The position numbers and the translations under genes were made by a program. From JANLYC01 sp963815445 (GTDB lineage Bacteria; Actinomycetota; Actinomycetes; Propionibacteriales; Nocardioidaceae): 64,000 nucleotides of DNA. Location: the NCBI GenBank assembly GCA_963815445.1, contig CAWFGV010000004.1, forward strand, positions 124,001-188,000. Reading direction: 5' to 3'. Below, in pieces: positions 26,054 to 33,889 of this stretch (the first letter of the stretch is position 1; every line of letters begins with the position of its first letter). The notes under the pieces are model-generated. The model saw nothing but the letters and a program-made list of their open reading frames with translations, ran no database searches and was not told the origin of the DNA.

Positions 26054-26440
26054 ATGGCTTGGATCGAGAAGAAGCAGCGCCGCGACGGGGGCGTGTCCGC
26101 CCGCGTCGTCTGGCGGCTTGGCGGTGGCCGGGATGGCAACTACCAGTCGGAGACGTTCAGCGCTGGGACCGATCCGCTGACCGCACCTCCTCGATTCATT
26201 GACATCGGCGAGGAGTACGTCCGTCAGATCGTCGACCTCTCACCTGGGCAGCGGAAGCGCTACCTCGGTCACCTCAAGGTGCTCGGCGAGACCCAGGTGC
26301 GCGACTCGCTGCTCTTCACCAAGCCGGTCACCTCAATCACCGAGGCGGACCTGACGGACTGGCTGATCGGCTGGGACCGGTCGCGGAAGACCAAGGCGAC
26401 TATCCCGGGCTCATCCACGGGGTCTTCGCCCAGGTCATAA
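26054..26440 (+). pseudogene. tyrosine-type site-specific integrase, N-terminal remnant
   Basis: Starts MAWIEKKQRRDGG with GGAGGG 7 nt upstream and reads like the arm-binding and core-binding N-terminus of actinobacterial phage/ICE integrases (SARVVWRLGGGRDG, YQSETFSAGTD, EEYVRQIVDLSPGQRKRYL, ITEADLTDWL). Sequence between SAGTD and PLTAPP seems deleted compared with the family. The frame breaks after RKTKA: the next frame gives YPGLIHGVFAQ, as expected of an intact gene. The catalytic domain is missing, and the remnant stops 13 nt from the encoded CCA end of tRNA-Leu. Confidence 0.82.
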
Positions 26441-26448
26441 GACCTGGG
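26429..26448 (-). terminator. hairpin downstream of tRNA-Leu
   Basis: CCCAGGTC, a 4-nt ATAA loop and GACCTGGG form a perfect 8-bp stem starting 5 nt beyond the tRNA CCA end. No U-tract follows. It is probably the tRNA terminator. It overlaps the broken end of the integrase remnant. Confidence 0.5.
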
Positions 26449-26452
26449 GCTG

Positions 26453-26539
26453 TGGTGCGCGAGGGGGGAGTTGAACCCCCACGCCCTTTCGGGCACACGG
26501 ACCTGAACCGTGCGCGTCTGCCTATTCCGCCACCCGCGC
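26453..26539 (-). tRNA. tRNA-Leu (CAG)
   Basis: 87 nt including an encoded CCA. The acceptor stem GCGCGGG pairs with CTCGCGC, the anticodon loop TTCAGGT gives CAG, the variable arm is long (class II) and the T-loop is GTTCAACTC. The 3' end faces the integrase remnant, as expected for a used attachment site. Confidence 0.95.
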
Positions 26540-26795
26540 GCAACGCCGCGACTCGTCTCAGCTGTTCACACCGGAGGCGCAAAAGCAGTGGGAAGAAGTC
26601 CACGGCGAACAGAAAGACTAACACGCACGCATCGTCGCGTTGACCACGCTCTACGCTGCGCCGATAGCCGCTCAACGGCCCATTCCGGCTACGATCGAGC
26701 CCGACGATGACGTGCCGGCCGACCAAGAGAGGTCCGGTCACGCCGTCGTGCGTGTCCAGACCGCCGCTGTCGATCGCAGGAGGAGGTGAGAGCCC

Positions 26796-27749
26796 ATGGG
26801 GGCCCTGCACCGCTTCGAGCATCGCCTCGAGCAGATGGTGACGGGCGCCTTCGCCCGTGCCTTCCGCAGTGCCGTGCAGCCGATGGAGATCGCGGCTGCA
26901 CTCCAGCGTGAGGTCGACAACTCCGCCCAGATTCTCAGCCGCGACCGACGACTGGCGCCCAACAATTTCACCATCGACCTGTCCGGCCCCGACTTCGACC
27001 GGCTCTCGACGTACGGCGACACGTTGTCGCGCGAACTCGCCGCGATGCTGCATGAGCACGCCGAGGACCAGCACTACATGTTCGCGGGTCCCGTCTCGAT
27101 GAACTTCACCCGCGCCGACGACCTCACCACGGGCCGCTTCCGGGTGCGCAGCGAGGCGTCGGCCGCGGTGACGCCTGTGGCCGGGCAGAGCCTCACCGAC
27201 ACCGCCGTCGGCCGAGCACCTCTGTTCCTCGAGATCAACGGCACCCGCCATCCTCTGGAGTCTCCCGGCCTGACGATCGGCCGCGGCAGCAACGCGGACC
27301 TACGCATCGACGATCCCGGCATCTCGCGGCGCCACGTCGAGTTCCGCGTCCAGCCCGGTACCGGGACCGCGTCGGTCAGCGTGGTCGACCTGGGGTCGAC
27401 CAACGGCACCACGGTGAACGGTCAGCGCGTCCAGCAGGCCGTGCTCGACGACGGCTCGGTCGTCCAGATCGGCAGCACACGCATCGTCGTACACGTGGGC
27501 GGTACGTCGGCGCGACCAGCCAGCCAGCCTGGCGCGTCGGCCCCGAGCCCTGGCCCCACACAGCCAGGACCAGGTCCGCGGGGTCCGCAGGGCCCAGGCC
27601 CGGGGCGCCCGGGACGACTCGCCCTACCCGCCCTACCGTCCCCAGACTTCACCGCCCGGATCCTCGGGGTCCCCACCACCATCTCCCAACCCGTCCGGCC
27701 AGTCCCTGCGCGCACCTGGACGGGTGACCGGTGTCTGAGCTCACGCTGA
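26796..27749 (+). CDS. fhaA: FHA domain protein FhaA (DUF3662-FHA)
   Basis: 317 residues. An N-terminal DUF3662 domain (about 1-115; MGALHRFEHRLEQMVTGAF) and a C-terminal FHA domain (about 150-242; LTIGRGSNADLRIDDPGISRRHVEF, LGSTNGTTVNG) that binds phosphothreonine on PknA/PknB substrates. In mycobacteria FhaA links kinase signalling to the lipid II flippase MurJ. First gene of the kinase/elongation operon; it overlaps fhaB by 19 nt. A Pro/Gly-rich tail of about 70 residues follows FHA, where an alternative frame also stays open (see findings). Confidence 0.92.
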   Translation: MGALHRFEHRLEQMVTGAFARAFRSAVQPMEIAAALQREVDNSAQILSRDRRLAPNNFTIDLSGPDFDRLSTYGDTLSRELAAMLHEHAEDQHYMFAGPVSMNFTRADDLTTGRFRVRSEASAAVTPVAGQSLTDTAVGRAPLFLEINGTRHPLESPGLTIGRGSNADLRIDDPGISRRHVEFRVQPGTGTASVSVVDLGSTNGTTVNGQRVQQAVLDDGSVVQIGSTRIVVHVGGTSARPASQPGASAPSPGPTQPGPGPRGPQGPGPGRPGRLALPALPSPDFTARILGVPTTISQPVRPVPARTWTGDRCLSSR

Positions 27750-28204
27750 CGTTGATCAAGGTCGGCTTCCTGGCTCTGCTGTGGATGTTCGTCCTGTCGT
27801 CGGTGTCCGTCATCAGGTCGGACATGTTCGGTGAACGGGTCGATCCACAGCGCGCCGCCGCGGCCCCCAAGCCTGCCAAGCCCAGCAAGCGACCGCCGAA
27901 GAAGCGACGCGGCGCCCCCACGCAGCTGGTCATCAGCGAAGGCGCGAACGCCGGCATCTCGGTGCCGCTCGAAGGCGCCCCGATCCTGCTCGGGCGTGGC
28001 GCCGACGCGACCATCCGCCTCGACGACGACTACGTCTCGACCCGGCACGCGCGCTTCGTCCCCCACGGCGACGACTGGTACGTCGAAGATCTCGGCTCGA
28101 CCAACGGCACCTATATCGGCAGCCAGCGCATCACGACTCCGATGGTGGTCGCGATCGGCGTCCAGGTCCGCATCGGCAAGACGATTGCCGAGCTGAAGAA
28201 GTAG
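27731..28204 (+). CDS. fhaB: FHA domain protein FhaB/FipA
   Basis: 157 residues, GTG start inside the end of fhaA. One N-terminal membrane helix (LIKVGFLALLWMFVLSSVSV), a basic Pro/Lys linker (PAKPSKRPPKKRRG) and an FHA domain (about 75-155; ILLGRGADATIRLDDDYVSTRHARF, LGSTNGTYIG). It anchors phosphothreonine recognition at the membrane near the division/elongation machinery. Confidence 0.93.
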   Translation: MSELTLTLIKVGFLALLWMFVLSSVSVIRSDMFGERVDPQRAAAAPKPAKPSKRPPKKRRGAPTQLVISEGANAGISVPLEGAPILLGRGADATIRLDDDYVSTRHARFVPHGDDWYVEDLGSTNGTYIGSQRITTPMVVAIGVQVRIGKTIAELKK

Positions 28205-28207
28205 CCG

Positions 28208-29677
28208 ATGGCTCTCACTCTGCGATTCGCAGCGGTCTCCGACGTGGGTCGAGTCCGCAAGAAGAACGACGACTCCGGCTTCGCGGGACCACATTTCCTG
28301 ATGGTGGCCGACGGAATGGGTGGCGCACCGGCCGGTGACCTCGCGTCGTCCCTTGCCGTGCAGACCATGCGCCGTCTCGACGCGCCGGCGCCGGACGACA
28401 TGCTCGAGGCACTCGCGGGGGCGGTGCACCGCGCCAACGACCGGCTGTCGGAGGCCATCGAGGAAGACTCGGGCGTCGAAGGCATGGGGACCACGATCGA
28501 CGCGGTGCTGTTCGACGGCGAACGCATCGGAGTGGCTCACCTCGGCGACTCCCGTGCCTACTTGTGGCGCGACGGCGAGCTGCTGCGGCTCACCAGCGAC
28601 CACACCTGGGTGCAGAGCCTCATCGACGAAGGCCGGATCACCGAGGACGAGGCGAAGGTGCATTCGCACCGCTCGCTGCTGTTGAAGGTCCTCGACGGCC
28701 GACACGACAACGATCCCGACCTCACCCTGTATGACGTCCAGGCCGGTGACCGCATCCTGCTCTGCAGCGACGGTCTCTCGAGCTTCGTGCCGCACGACCG
28801 TCTCGAACGCGTGCTGGCCATCGGGACCACCGAGAGTGTCTGCGCCGAACTGCTGACACTGGCCCTGGAGGGCATGAGCAACGACAACATCACCGTGGTC
28901 CTCGGCGACGTCGTCGACGAGGCTGCAGTGGAACCGGGGCCGGAGCCGCTCGTCGTCGGGGCCGCCGCCGACCATCCGCGCGTCCGGAGCCGACTACTGG
29001 GCTGGGCCCACCGCGACGAGCCCGAGGACGCGATGCTCCTGCCGGAGGACATCGACCCGGAGGAGATCCGCTACGCACCCCGCGAGCCCAAGCGGTACCG
29101 CTGGATCTTCCGTGGCGTCGTGGCCGCGGTCGTTCTCGCGATCATCGCCACGGTCAGCGTCTGGTCCTACAACTGGAGCCAGACCCAGTACTACGTCGCC
29201 GCCGCAGACGGCAAGGTGGCCATCTACCAGGGTGTGCAGGCCGACCTGCCCGGCATCAAGCTGCACCACGTCTACGAGATGCAGGACGTCACCTTGTCGC
29301 AGCTGCCGAGCTATCGGCGCAGCCAGGTCATCGATGGGCTCAGCGCGTCCGACCTTGCCGACGCCCGCGACATCGTCGATCGGCTCCGCACCTTCGTGCG
29401 CAACTGCGAGCCCGCGCAGACGACGTCCACCACCAAGTCACCCGGACACACCAAGTCGACCACGTCACCGGGCCAGACCAGGCCCGGGCAGACCGGCAAG
29501 ACCGGAACCTCGACGACGAAGGGCACCAAGAACACGAAGAACACCCAGGGAACCCCACGCACCGGTGGTACGGGCGGTACGGGCGGCTCCGGCGGCACGG
29601 GCGGCTCCGGCGGCACGGGCGGCGGTTCGCCTGAAGAGTGCGCCGGTGCCACCCCGACGTCAGGGACGTCGTCGTGA
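28208..29677 (+). CDS. pstP: PP2C-family Ser/Thr phosphatase PstP
   Basis: 489 residues. An N-terminal PP2C domain (about 1-240) with metal-binding motifs (SDVGRVRKKNDDS, VADGMGG, LGDSRAYLWR, LCSDGLSSF, NDNITVVLGD), a membrane helix near 300 (IFRGVVAAVVLAIIATVSVW) and an external part ending in Ser/Thr/Gly low-complexity repeats (GGTGGSGGTGG units, 29565-29630). It dephosphorylates PknA/PknB and their substrates. It lies 3 nt after fhaB and overlaps the rodA start by 4 nt. Confidence 0.94.
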   Translation: MALTLRFAAVSDVGRVRKKNDDSGFAGPHFLMVADGMGGAPAGDLASSLAVQTMRRLDAPAPDDMLEALAGAVHRANDRLSEAIEEDSGVEGMGTTIDAVLFDGERIGVAHLGDSRAYLWRDGELLRLTSDHTWVQSLIDEGRITEDEAKVHSHRSLLLKVLDGRHDNDPDLTLYDVQAGDRILLCSDGLSSFVPHDRLERVLAIGTTESVCAELLTLALEGMSNDNITVVLGDVVDEAAVEPGPEPLVVGAAADHPRVRSRLLGWAHRDEPEDAMLLPEDIDPEEIRYAPREPKRYRWIFRGVVAAVVLAIIATVSVWSYNWSQTQYYVAAADGKVAIYQGVQADLPGIKLHHVYEMQDVTLSQLPSYRRSQVIDGLSASDLADARDIVDRLRTFVRNCEPAQTTSTTKSPGHTKSTTSPGQTRPGQTGKTGTSTTKGTKNTKNTQGTPRTGGTGGTGGSGGTGGSGGTGGGSPEECAGATPTSGTSS

Positions 29678-31077
29678 GCGCCCCTCCAACGTCGACCTCG
29701 GGACGCTTCGTCAGCTCGTTCGTGCCGCGCAAGCGCCGCGGAGCGGAGCTGTTCTTGCTCCTGCTCGCCCTGACGCTCGGCGTCGGGTCCTACGCCCTTG
29801 TCGGGCTGGGCGCGGAGGACAAGGTGCCGGCCGACATCCTCGGCTACGGCGGAGGACTCGTCGTGCTGGGTGTCGCCTGCCACGCGGTGGTCCGGTTGAA
29901 GGCGCCGTACGCAGATCCCGTCATTCTTCCCGCGGCGGTGGCCCTCAACGGCATGGGGCTCGCGATGATCCACCGCATCGACCTGGCCAACCTGGCCGTG
30001 GCCAGCGATGCACAGACGTTCGCCCGCCAGCAGCTGATGTGGACCACCTTGTCGGTCGTCGGCTTCGTCGTGACCATGCTCGTCATCCGTGACCACCGCC
30101 GGCTGCAGGCGTTCACGTACACCGCCGGGTTCGCCGGCATCCTGCTGCTCCTGCTGCCGCTCGTGCCCGGTCTCGGGGTCGACATCAACGGGGCCCGCAT
30201 CTGGATCCGGCTGGGGTCGTTCTCGATCCAGCCAGGGGAGATCGCCAAGATCGCTCTCGCCATCTTCTTCGCCGGCTACCTCGTGGTGAAGCGTGACGCG
30301 CTGGCCCTTGCGGGTCGGCGCTTCCTCGGCGTCGATCTGCCCCGCGGCCGCGACCTCGGCCCGATCCTGCTGATGTGGCTGATCAGCCTCGGGGTTCTGG
30401 TGTTCCAGCGCGACCTGGGCTCGTCCCTGCTGTTCTTCGGCCTGTTCGTGGTGCTGCTGTACGTCGCGACCGAACGGCCGAGCTGGCTGGTGGTCGGCGG
30501 TCTGCTGTTCGCGGGCGGCGCCTACATGAGCTACCTGCTCTTCGGGCATGTCCAGGCGCGCGTGGACGGCTGGCTGCACCCGTTCTCCAACTACGACGCG
30601 TACTACCAGATCATCCAGGGCCAGTACGGACTCGCCTGGGGCGGGATCCTGGGCCGCGGCTGGGGGCAGGGAAGCCCACAGATCACGCCGTTCGGGTATT
30701 CCGACTTCATCGCCACGTCGCTGGGCGAGGAGCTCGGCCTCACCGGGCTGATGGCGATCATCGTGATCTACGGGTTGATCGTCGAACGCGGCTTCCGCAC
30801 GGCCCTCGTCTGCCGTGACCCGTTCGGCAAGCTGCTGGCGGTCGGCCTGTCGATGGCGGTCGCCCTGCAGGTTTTCGTCGTGGTCGGTGGCGTGACGCGG
30901 CTGATCCCGCTCACCGGACTCACCACGCCGTTCCTGTCGTACGGCGGCTCGTCCCTGGTGGCCAACTGGATCATCGTGGCGCTGCTGCTGCGCATCAGCG
31001 ACCACGCCCGACGGCCGCCACCCGACCTGCGCATGCCGACGGCGGACGACGACACCCAGGTGGTGAAGATGCGATGA
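29674..31077 (+). CDS. rodA: SEDS peptidoglycan polymerase RodA (FtsW/RodA/SpoVE family)
   Basis: 467 residues from GTG 29674, which overlaps the pstP stop. About 10-12 membrane helices and SEDS hallmarks: NGARIWIRLGSFSIQPGEIAKI, VFQRDLGSSLLFF, the loop GWGQGSPQITPFGYSDFIATSLGEELG, and TTPFLSYGGSS. It polymerises glycan strands from lipid II with the transpeptidase encoded next (pbpA), to which it is coupled by ATGA. Assigned to RodA over FtsW by operon context. Confidence 0.94.
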   Translation: MSAPPTSTSGRFVSSFVPRKRRGAELFLLLLALTLGVGSYALVGLGAEDKVPADILGYGGGLVVLGVACHAVVRLKAPYADPVILPAAVALNGMGLAMIHRIDLANLAVASDAQTFARQQLMWTTLSVVGFVVTMLVIRDHRRLQAFTYTAGFAGILLLLLPLVPGLGVDINGARIWIRLGSFSIQPGEIAKIALAIFFAGYLVVKRDALALAGRRFLGVDLPRGRDLGPILLMWLISLGVLVFQRDLGSSLLFFGLFVVLLYVATERPSWLVVGGLLFAGGAYMSYLLFGHVQARVDGWLHPFSNYDAYYQIIQGQYGLAWGGILGRGWGQGSPQITPFGYSDFIATSLGEELGLTGLMAIIVIYGLIVERGFRTALVCRDPFGKLLAVGLSMAVALQVFVVVGGVTRLIPLTGLTTPFLSYGGSSLVANWIIVALLLRISDHARRPPPDLRMPTADDDTQVVKMR

Positions 31078-32540
31078 ACAAGCCTATCCGCACGCTCGCC
31101 ATCGGCTGTCTGCTCCTGTTCGGCCTGCTGCTCATCAACATCAACTACGTGCAGGTCATCGAGGCGAGCTCGCTCAACGACAACAACACGAACAAGCGCG
31201 CTCGCGACGCCGAGTGCTCCCGTGACCGGGGACCGATCCTTGTCGACGGCGAGACGGTTGCTCGCAGCGTACCGAGCAAAGACAGCCTGAAGTTCCGACG
31301 GAGCTACAGCCAGTGGCCGCTGTACGCGAACCTCACCGGCTTCTTCTCGTGCGTGTTCGGCACCACCAGCATCGAGAACACCGAGAACTCCATCCTCTCC
31401 GGAAGCGACGAGCGGCTCTTCGTCAACCGGATCATCGACCTGGTCGGCAACAACCAGCCCAAGGGCGGAAGCGTCCTCCTCACCATCGACCCGAAGGCTC
31501 AGCAGGCCGCGCTCGACGGGCTCCAGAACCTCACGAAGCAGTACGGTCCGACCAGAGGAGCCGTCGTGGCTCTGGACCCCAAGACCGGGGCGATCCTGGC
31601 GATGGTCACCCAGCCGACGTACAACCCGAACCTGATCGCCACCCACAACGTGCCGGCCGCCACGCGCGCCTACAAGTCGATCTTCAACGCCTCCGACAAC
31701 CGCGCTCTCAACCGCGCAGCACAGCAGATCTACCCGCCGGGGTCGACCTTCAAGCTGATCACCTCCGCCGCGGCGCTCAGCAACGGCTACACGCCGGACT
31801 CGATGGTGAAGGGTGGGACGACCTTCCGCCTCCCTGGGTCGAGCGACAGCATCCACAACGAGAACGGCTCCAACTGCGGCGGCAACGAGATCACGCTCAG
31901 GGATGCCTTGAGAGTGTCGTGCAACGTCTCGTACGCCGATCTGGGCGTGAAGCTCGGCGCCGACACCTTGCAGGCCCAGGCCGAGAAGTTCGGCTTCAAC
32001 GAGGACGTGCTGAACGAGCTGCCGTCAGCGACCAGCAAGTTCCCGACCAGCATCGACGAGGCCCAGACGGCGCTGTCGGCCATCGGCCAGTACGAAGTCG
32101 CGGCGTCTCCGCTGCAGATGGCGATGGTGGCTGCCGGGATCGCCAACGGCGGCGCGGTGATGAAGCCCTACATCGTCCAACAGGTGCGTTCGCCCGATCT
32201 CGACGTGCTCGACGAGGCCCAGCCCCAGGTCCTGAGCCAAGCCGTCTCCGGATCGGTGGCAGACCAGCTGACACAGATGATGGTCGACGTCGTCGACTCC
32301 GGCACGGGCACCAACGTGCAGATCCCCAACATCTCCGTCGCCGGCAAGACAGGCACCGCCAACTCGTCGGTCTCAAGGTCGCCGTACGCATGGATGGTCA
32401 CGTTCGCGCCGGCGGACAACCCGCAGGTCGCGGTGGCAGCGCTGGTCGAGCAGACGGGCATCAACCGCGCCGACGTCACCGGAAACGGGCTGGCCGGGCC
32501 GATCGCCAAGGCCGTGATGGAGGCGGTGATCAACCGATGA
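31074..32540 (+). CDS. pbpA: penicillin-binding protein PbpA (class B transpeptidase)
   Basis: 488 residues. A short cytosolic start, one membrane anchor (RTLAIGCLLLFGLLLININYV), then a dimerisation segment and the transpeptidase domain: active-site STFK (YPPGSTFKLI), SCN (RVSCNVSYAD) and KTGT (VAGKTGTAN). It cross-links peptidoglycan made by RodA; in mycobacteria PbpA is a PknB substrate. It overlaps both rodA and pknA by 4 nt. Confidence 0.95.
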   Translation: MNKPIRTLAIGCLLLFGLLLININYVQVIEASSLNDNNTNKRARDAECSRDRGPILVDGETVARSVPSKDSLKFRRSYSQWPLYANLTGFFSCVFGTTSIENTENSILSGSDERLFVNRIIDLVGNNQPKGGSVLLTIDPKAQQAALDGLQNLTKQYGPTRGAVVALDPKTGAILAMVTQPTYNPNLIATHNVPAATRAYKSIFNASDNRALNRAAQQIYPPGSTFKLITSAAALSNGYTPDSMVKGGTTFRLPGSSDSIHNENGSNCGGNEITLRDALRVSCNVSYADLGVKLGADTLQAQAEKFGFNEDVLNELPSATSKFPTSIDEAQTALSAIGQYEVAASPLQMAMVAAGIANGGAVMKPYIVQQVRSPDLDVLDEAQPQVLSQAVSGSVADQLTQMMVDVVDSGTGTNVQIPNISVAGKTGTANSSVSRSPYAWMVTFAPADNPQVAVAALVEQTGINRADVTGNGLAGPIAKAVMEAVINR

Positions 32541-33886
32541 CGGCAGTCGGAAATGGTCGCTACTTACTCGAAACACGCATCGCGGCAGGCGGCATGGGCG
32601 AAGTCTGGCGAGGCACCGACACCTCGCTCGGGCGAACCGTCGCCATCAAGGTCCTGCGGTCGGACGTCTCCGACGACGAGAAGTTCCGGCAACGGTTTGC
32701 CGCTGAGGCGCAGTACGCCGCATCGCTTCATGATCCCCACATCGCCACGGTCTTCGACTTCGGCGACGACGTCGATGCGGCCACGGGTCGGCACTCGACC
32801 TACCTGGTGATGGAGTTCGTCGACGGTGTGCCGCTGTCCGACGCCATGTCGGAACCGATGGAACCCCAACGTGCCGCGGACCTGATTGGCCAAGCGGCGC
32901 AGGGGTTGGCCGCCGCCCATGCGGCCGGCATCGTGCATCGTGACGTCAAGCCGGCCAACTTCATCGTGCGCCGGGACGGCCGGGTCAAGATCACCGACTT
33001 CGGGATCTCCCGCGCCCGCGGCTCCGCGTCGCTCACCGACACCGGCACGATCATGGGAACCCCGCACTATCTCGCCCCCGAGGTCGCCGAAGGTCGGGAA
33101 GCGACACCGGCCAGCGACGTCTACTCGCTCGGTGTCGTGCTCTTCGAGGCACTGACGGCACTCAAGCCGTTCGAGGGAGAAACCCCGATCGCCATCGCGC
33201 TGGCCCATCTGCGCAGCGACCCACGCCCCTTGCCGGAGACGGTCCCGCCCGCACTGCGCTCGATCACCGAGTCGGCGATGGCGCGGGAACCGATGGCGCG
33301 ACCAGCGAGCGCCGCAGCCATGGGGGCAGCCCTGCAGACCTTCCTCGACGAACATGACCGAGCCGTGCGACCGGTGCCGGCTGATCCCGCCCCCACCCAG
33401 GTGCTGCCGGCCGGGCAAGCCGCTACAGCCCACCGCATCGAGGCAACCGGAGACACGAGGTGGCGCGCCTGGCTGCCGTTGGCTGTGGGCATTGCCACCG
33501 TGCTCCTCGTCGTGGGTGTGGTGTACGCCGTGCAGAGCGGCGACGGCGCAGCGAGCAGGGCCACCGGGGCCAACCAGCTCGGCGCACAGCAGCGCCAACC
33601 CGTGAGGGCCAAAATCACGCCGAGCACTGCCGCAGACCCGACGACCGTCACGGTCGACCCGGGCGACTATGTCGACCAACCAGCCGGTGATGCCGAAAAG
33701 CAGCTCAAGGCCCTCGGCTTCGACATCCACAAGCGAGACGTCAGCGGTGGCGAGAAGGGTCTGGTCGCGGCGGTCAGGCCCTCCGGTGAGGTCCCGGCGG
33801 GTCATCAGGTCACGCTGTCCGTCTACAGCGGCGATCCGCCACCTCACGATCACGGCAAACCCAAGCACAAGCCCGAGGAGGACTGA
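32537..33886 (+). CDS. pknA: Ser/Thr protein kinase PknA, with a PASTA-like domain
   Basis: 449 residues. Hanks kinase domain (about 8-270): IAAGGMGEVWRG, VAIKVL, HRDVKPANF, DFGISRARG and GTPHYLAPEVAEG. The membrane helix is near 320 (WLPLAVGIATVLLVVGVVYAV). Outside, about residues 375-432 look like one PASTA repeat (DQPAGDAEKQLKALGF, VTLSVYSG). Mycobacterial PknA lacks PASTA, so this version may sense muropeptides itself. Coupled by ATGA to pbpA. Confidence 0.93.
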   Translation: MTAVGNGRYLLETRIAAGGMGEVWRGTDTSLGRTVAIKVLRSDVSDDEKFRQRFAAEAQYAASLHDPHIATVFDFGDDVDAATGRHSTYLVMEFVDGVPLSDAMSEPMEPQRAADLIGQAAQGLAAAHAAGIVHRDVKPANFIVRRDGRVKITDFGISRARGSASLTDTGTIMGTPHYLAPEVAEGREATPASDVYSLGVVLFEALTALKPFEGETPIAIALAHLRSDPRPLPETVPPALRSITESAMAREPMARPASAAAMGAALQTFLDEHDRAVRPVPADPAPTQVLPAGQAATAHRIEATGDTRWRAWLPLAVGIATVLLVVGVVYAVQSGDGAASRATGANQLGAQQRQPVRAKITPSTAADPTTVTVDPGDYVDQPAGDAEKQLKALGFDIHKRDVSGGEKGLVAAVRPSGEVPAGHQVTLSVYSGDPPPHDHGKPKHKPEED

Positions 33887-33889
33887 CCG

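Noticed and set aside
26400..27251. Minus-strand ORF covering tRNA-Leu and the start of fhaA
   Set aside because: It reads through a tRNA gene and is antisense to the FhaA DUF3662 domain.
29560..29635. Short direct repeats that might suggest a CRISPR array
   Set aside because: They are in-frame Gly/Ser codon repeats in pstP with no spacers; no CRISPR array or cas gene is visible in the window.
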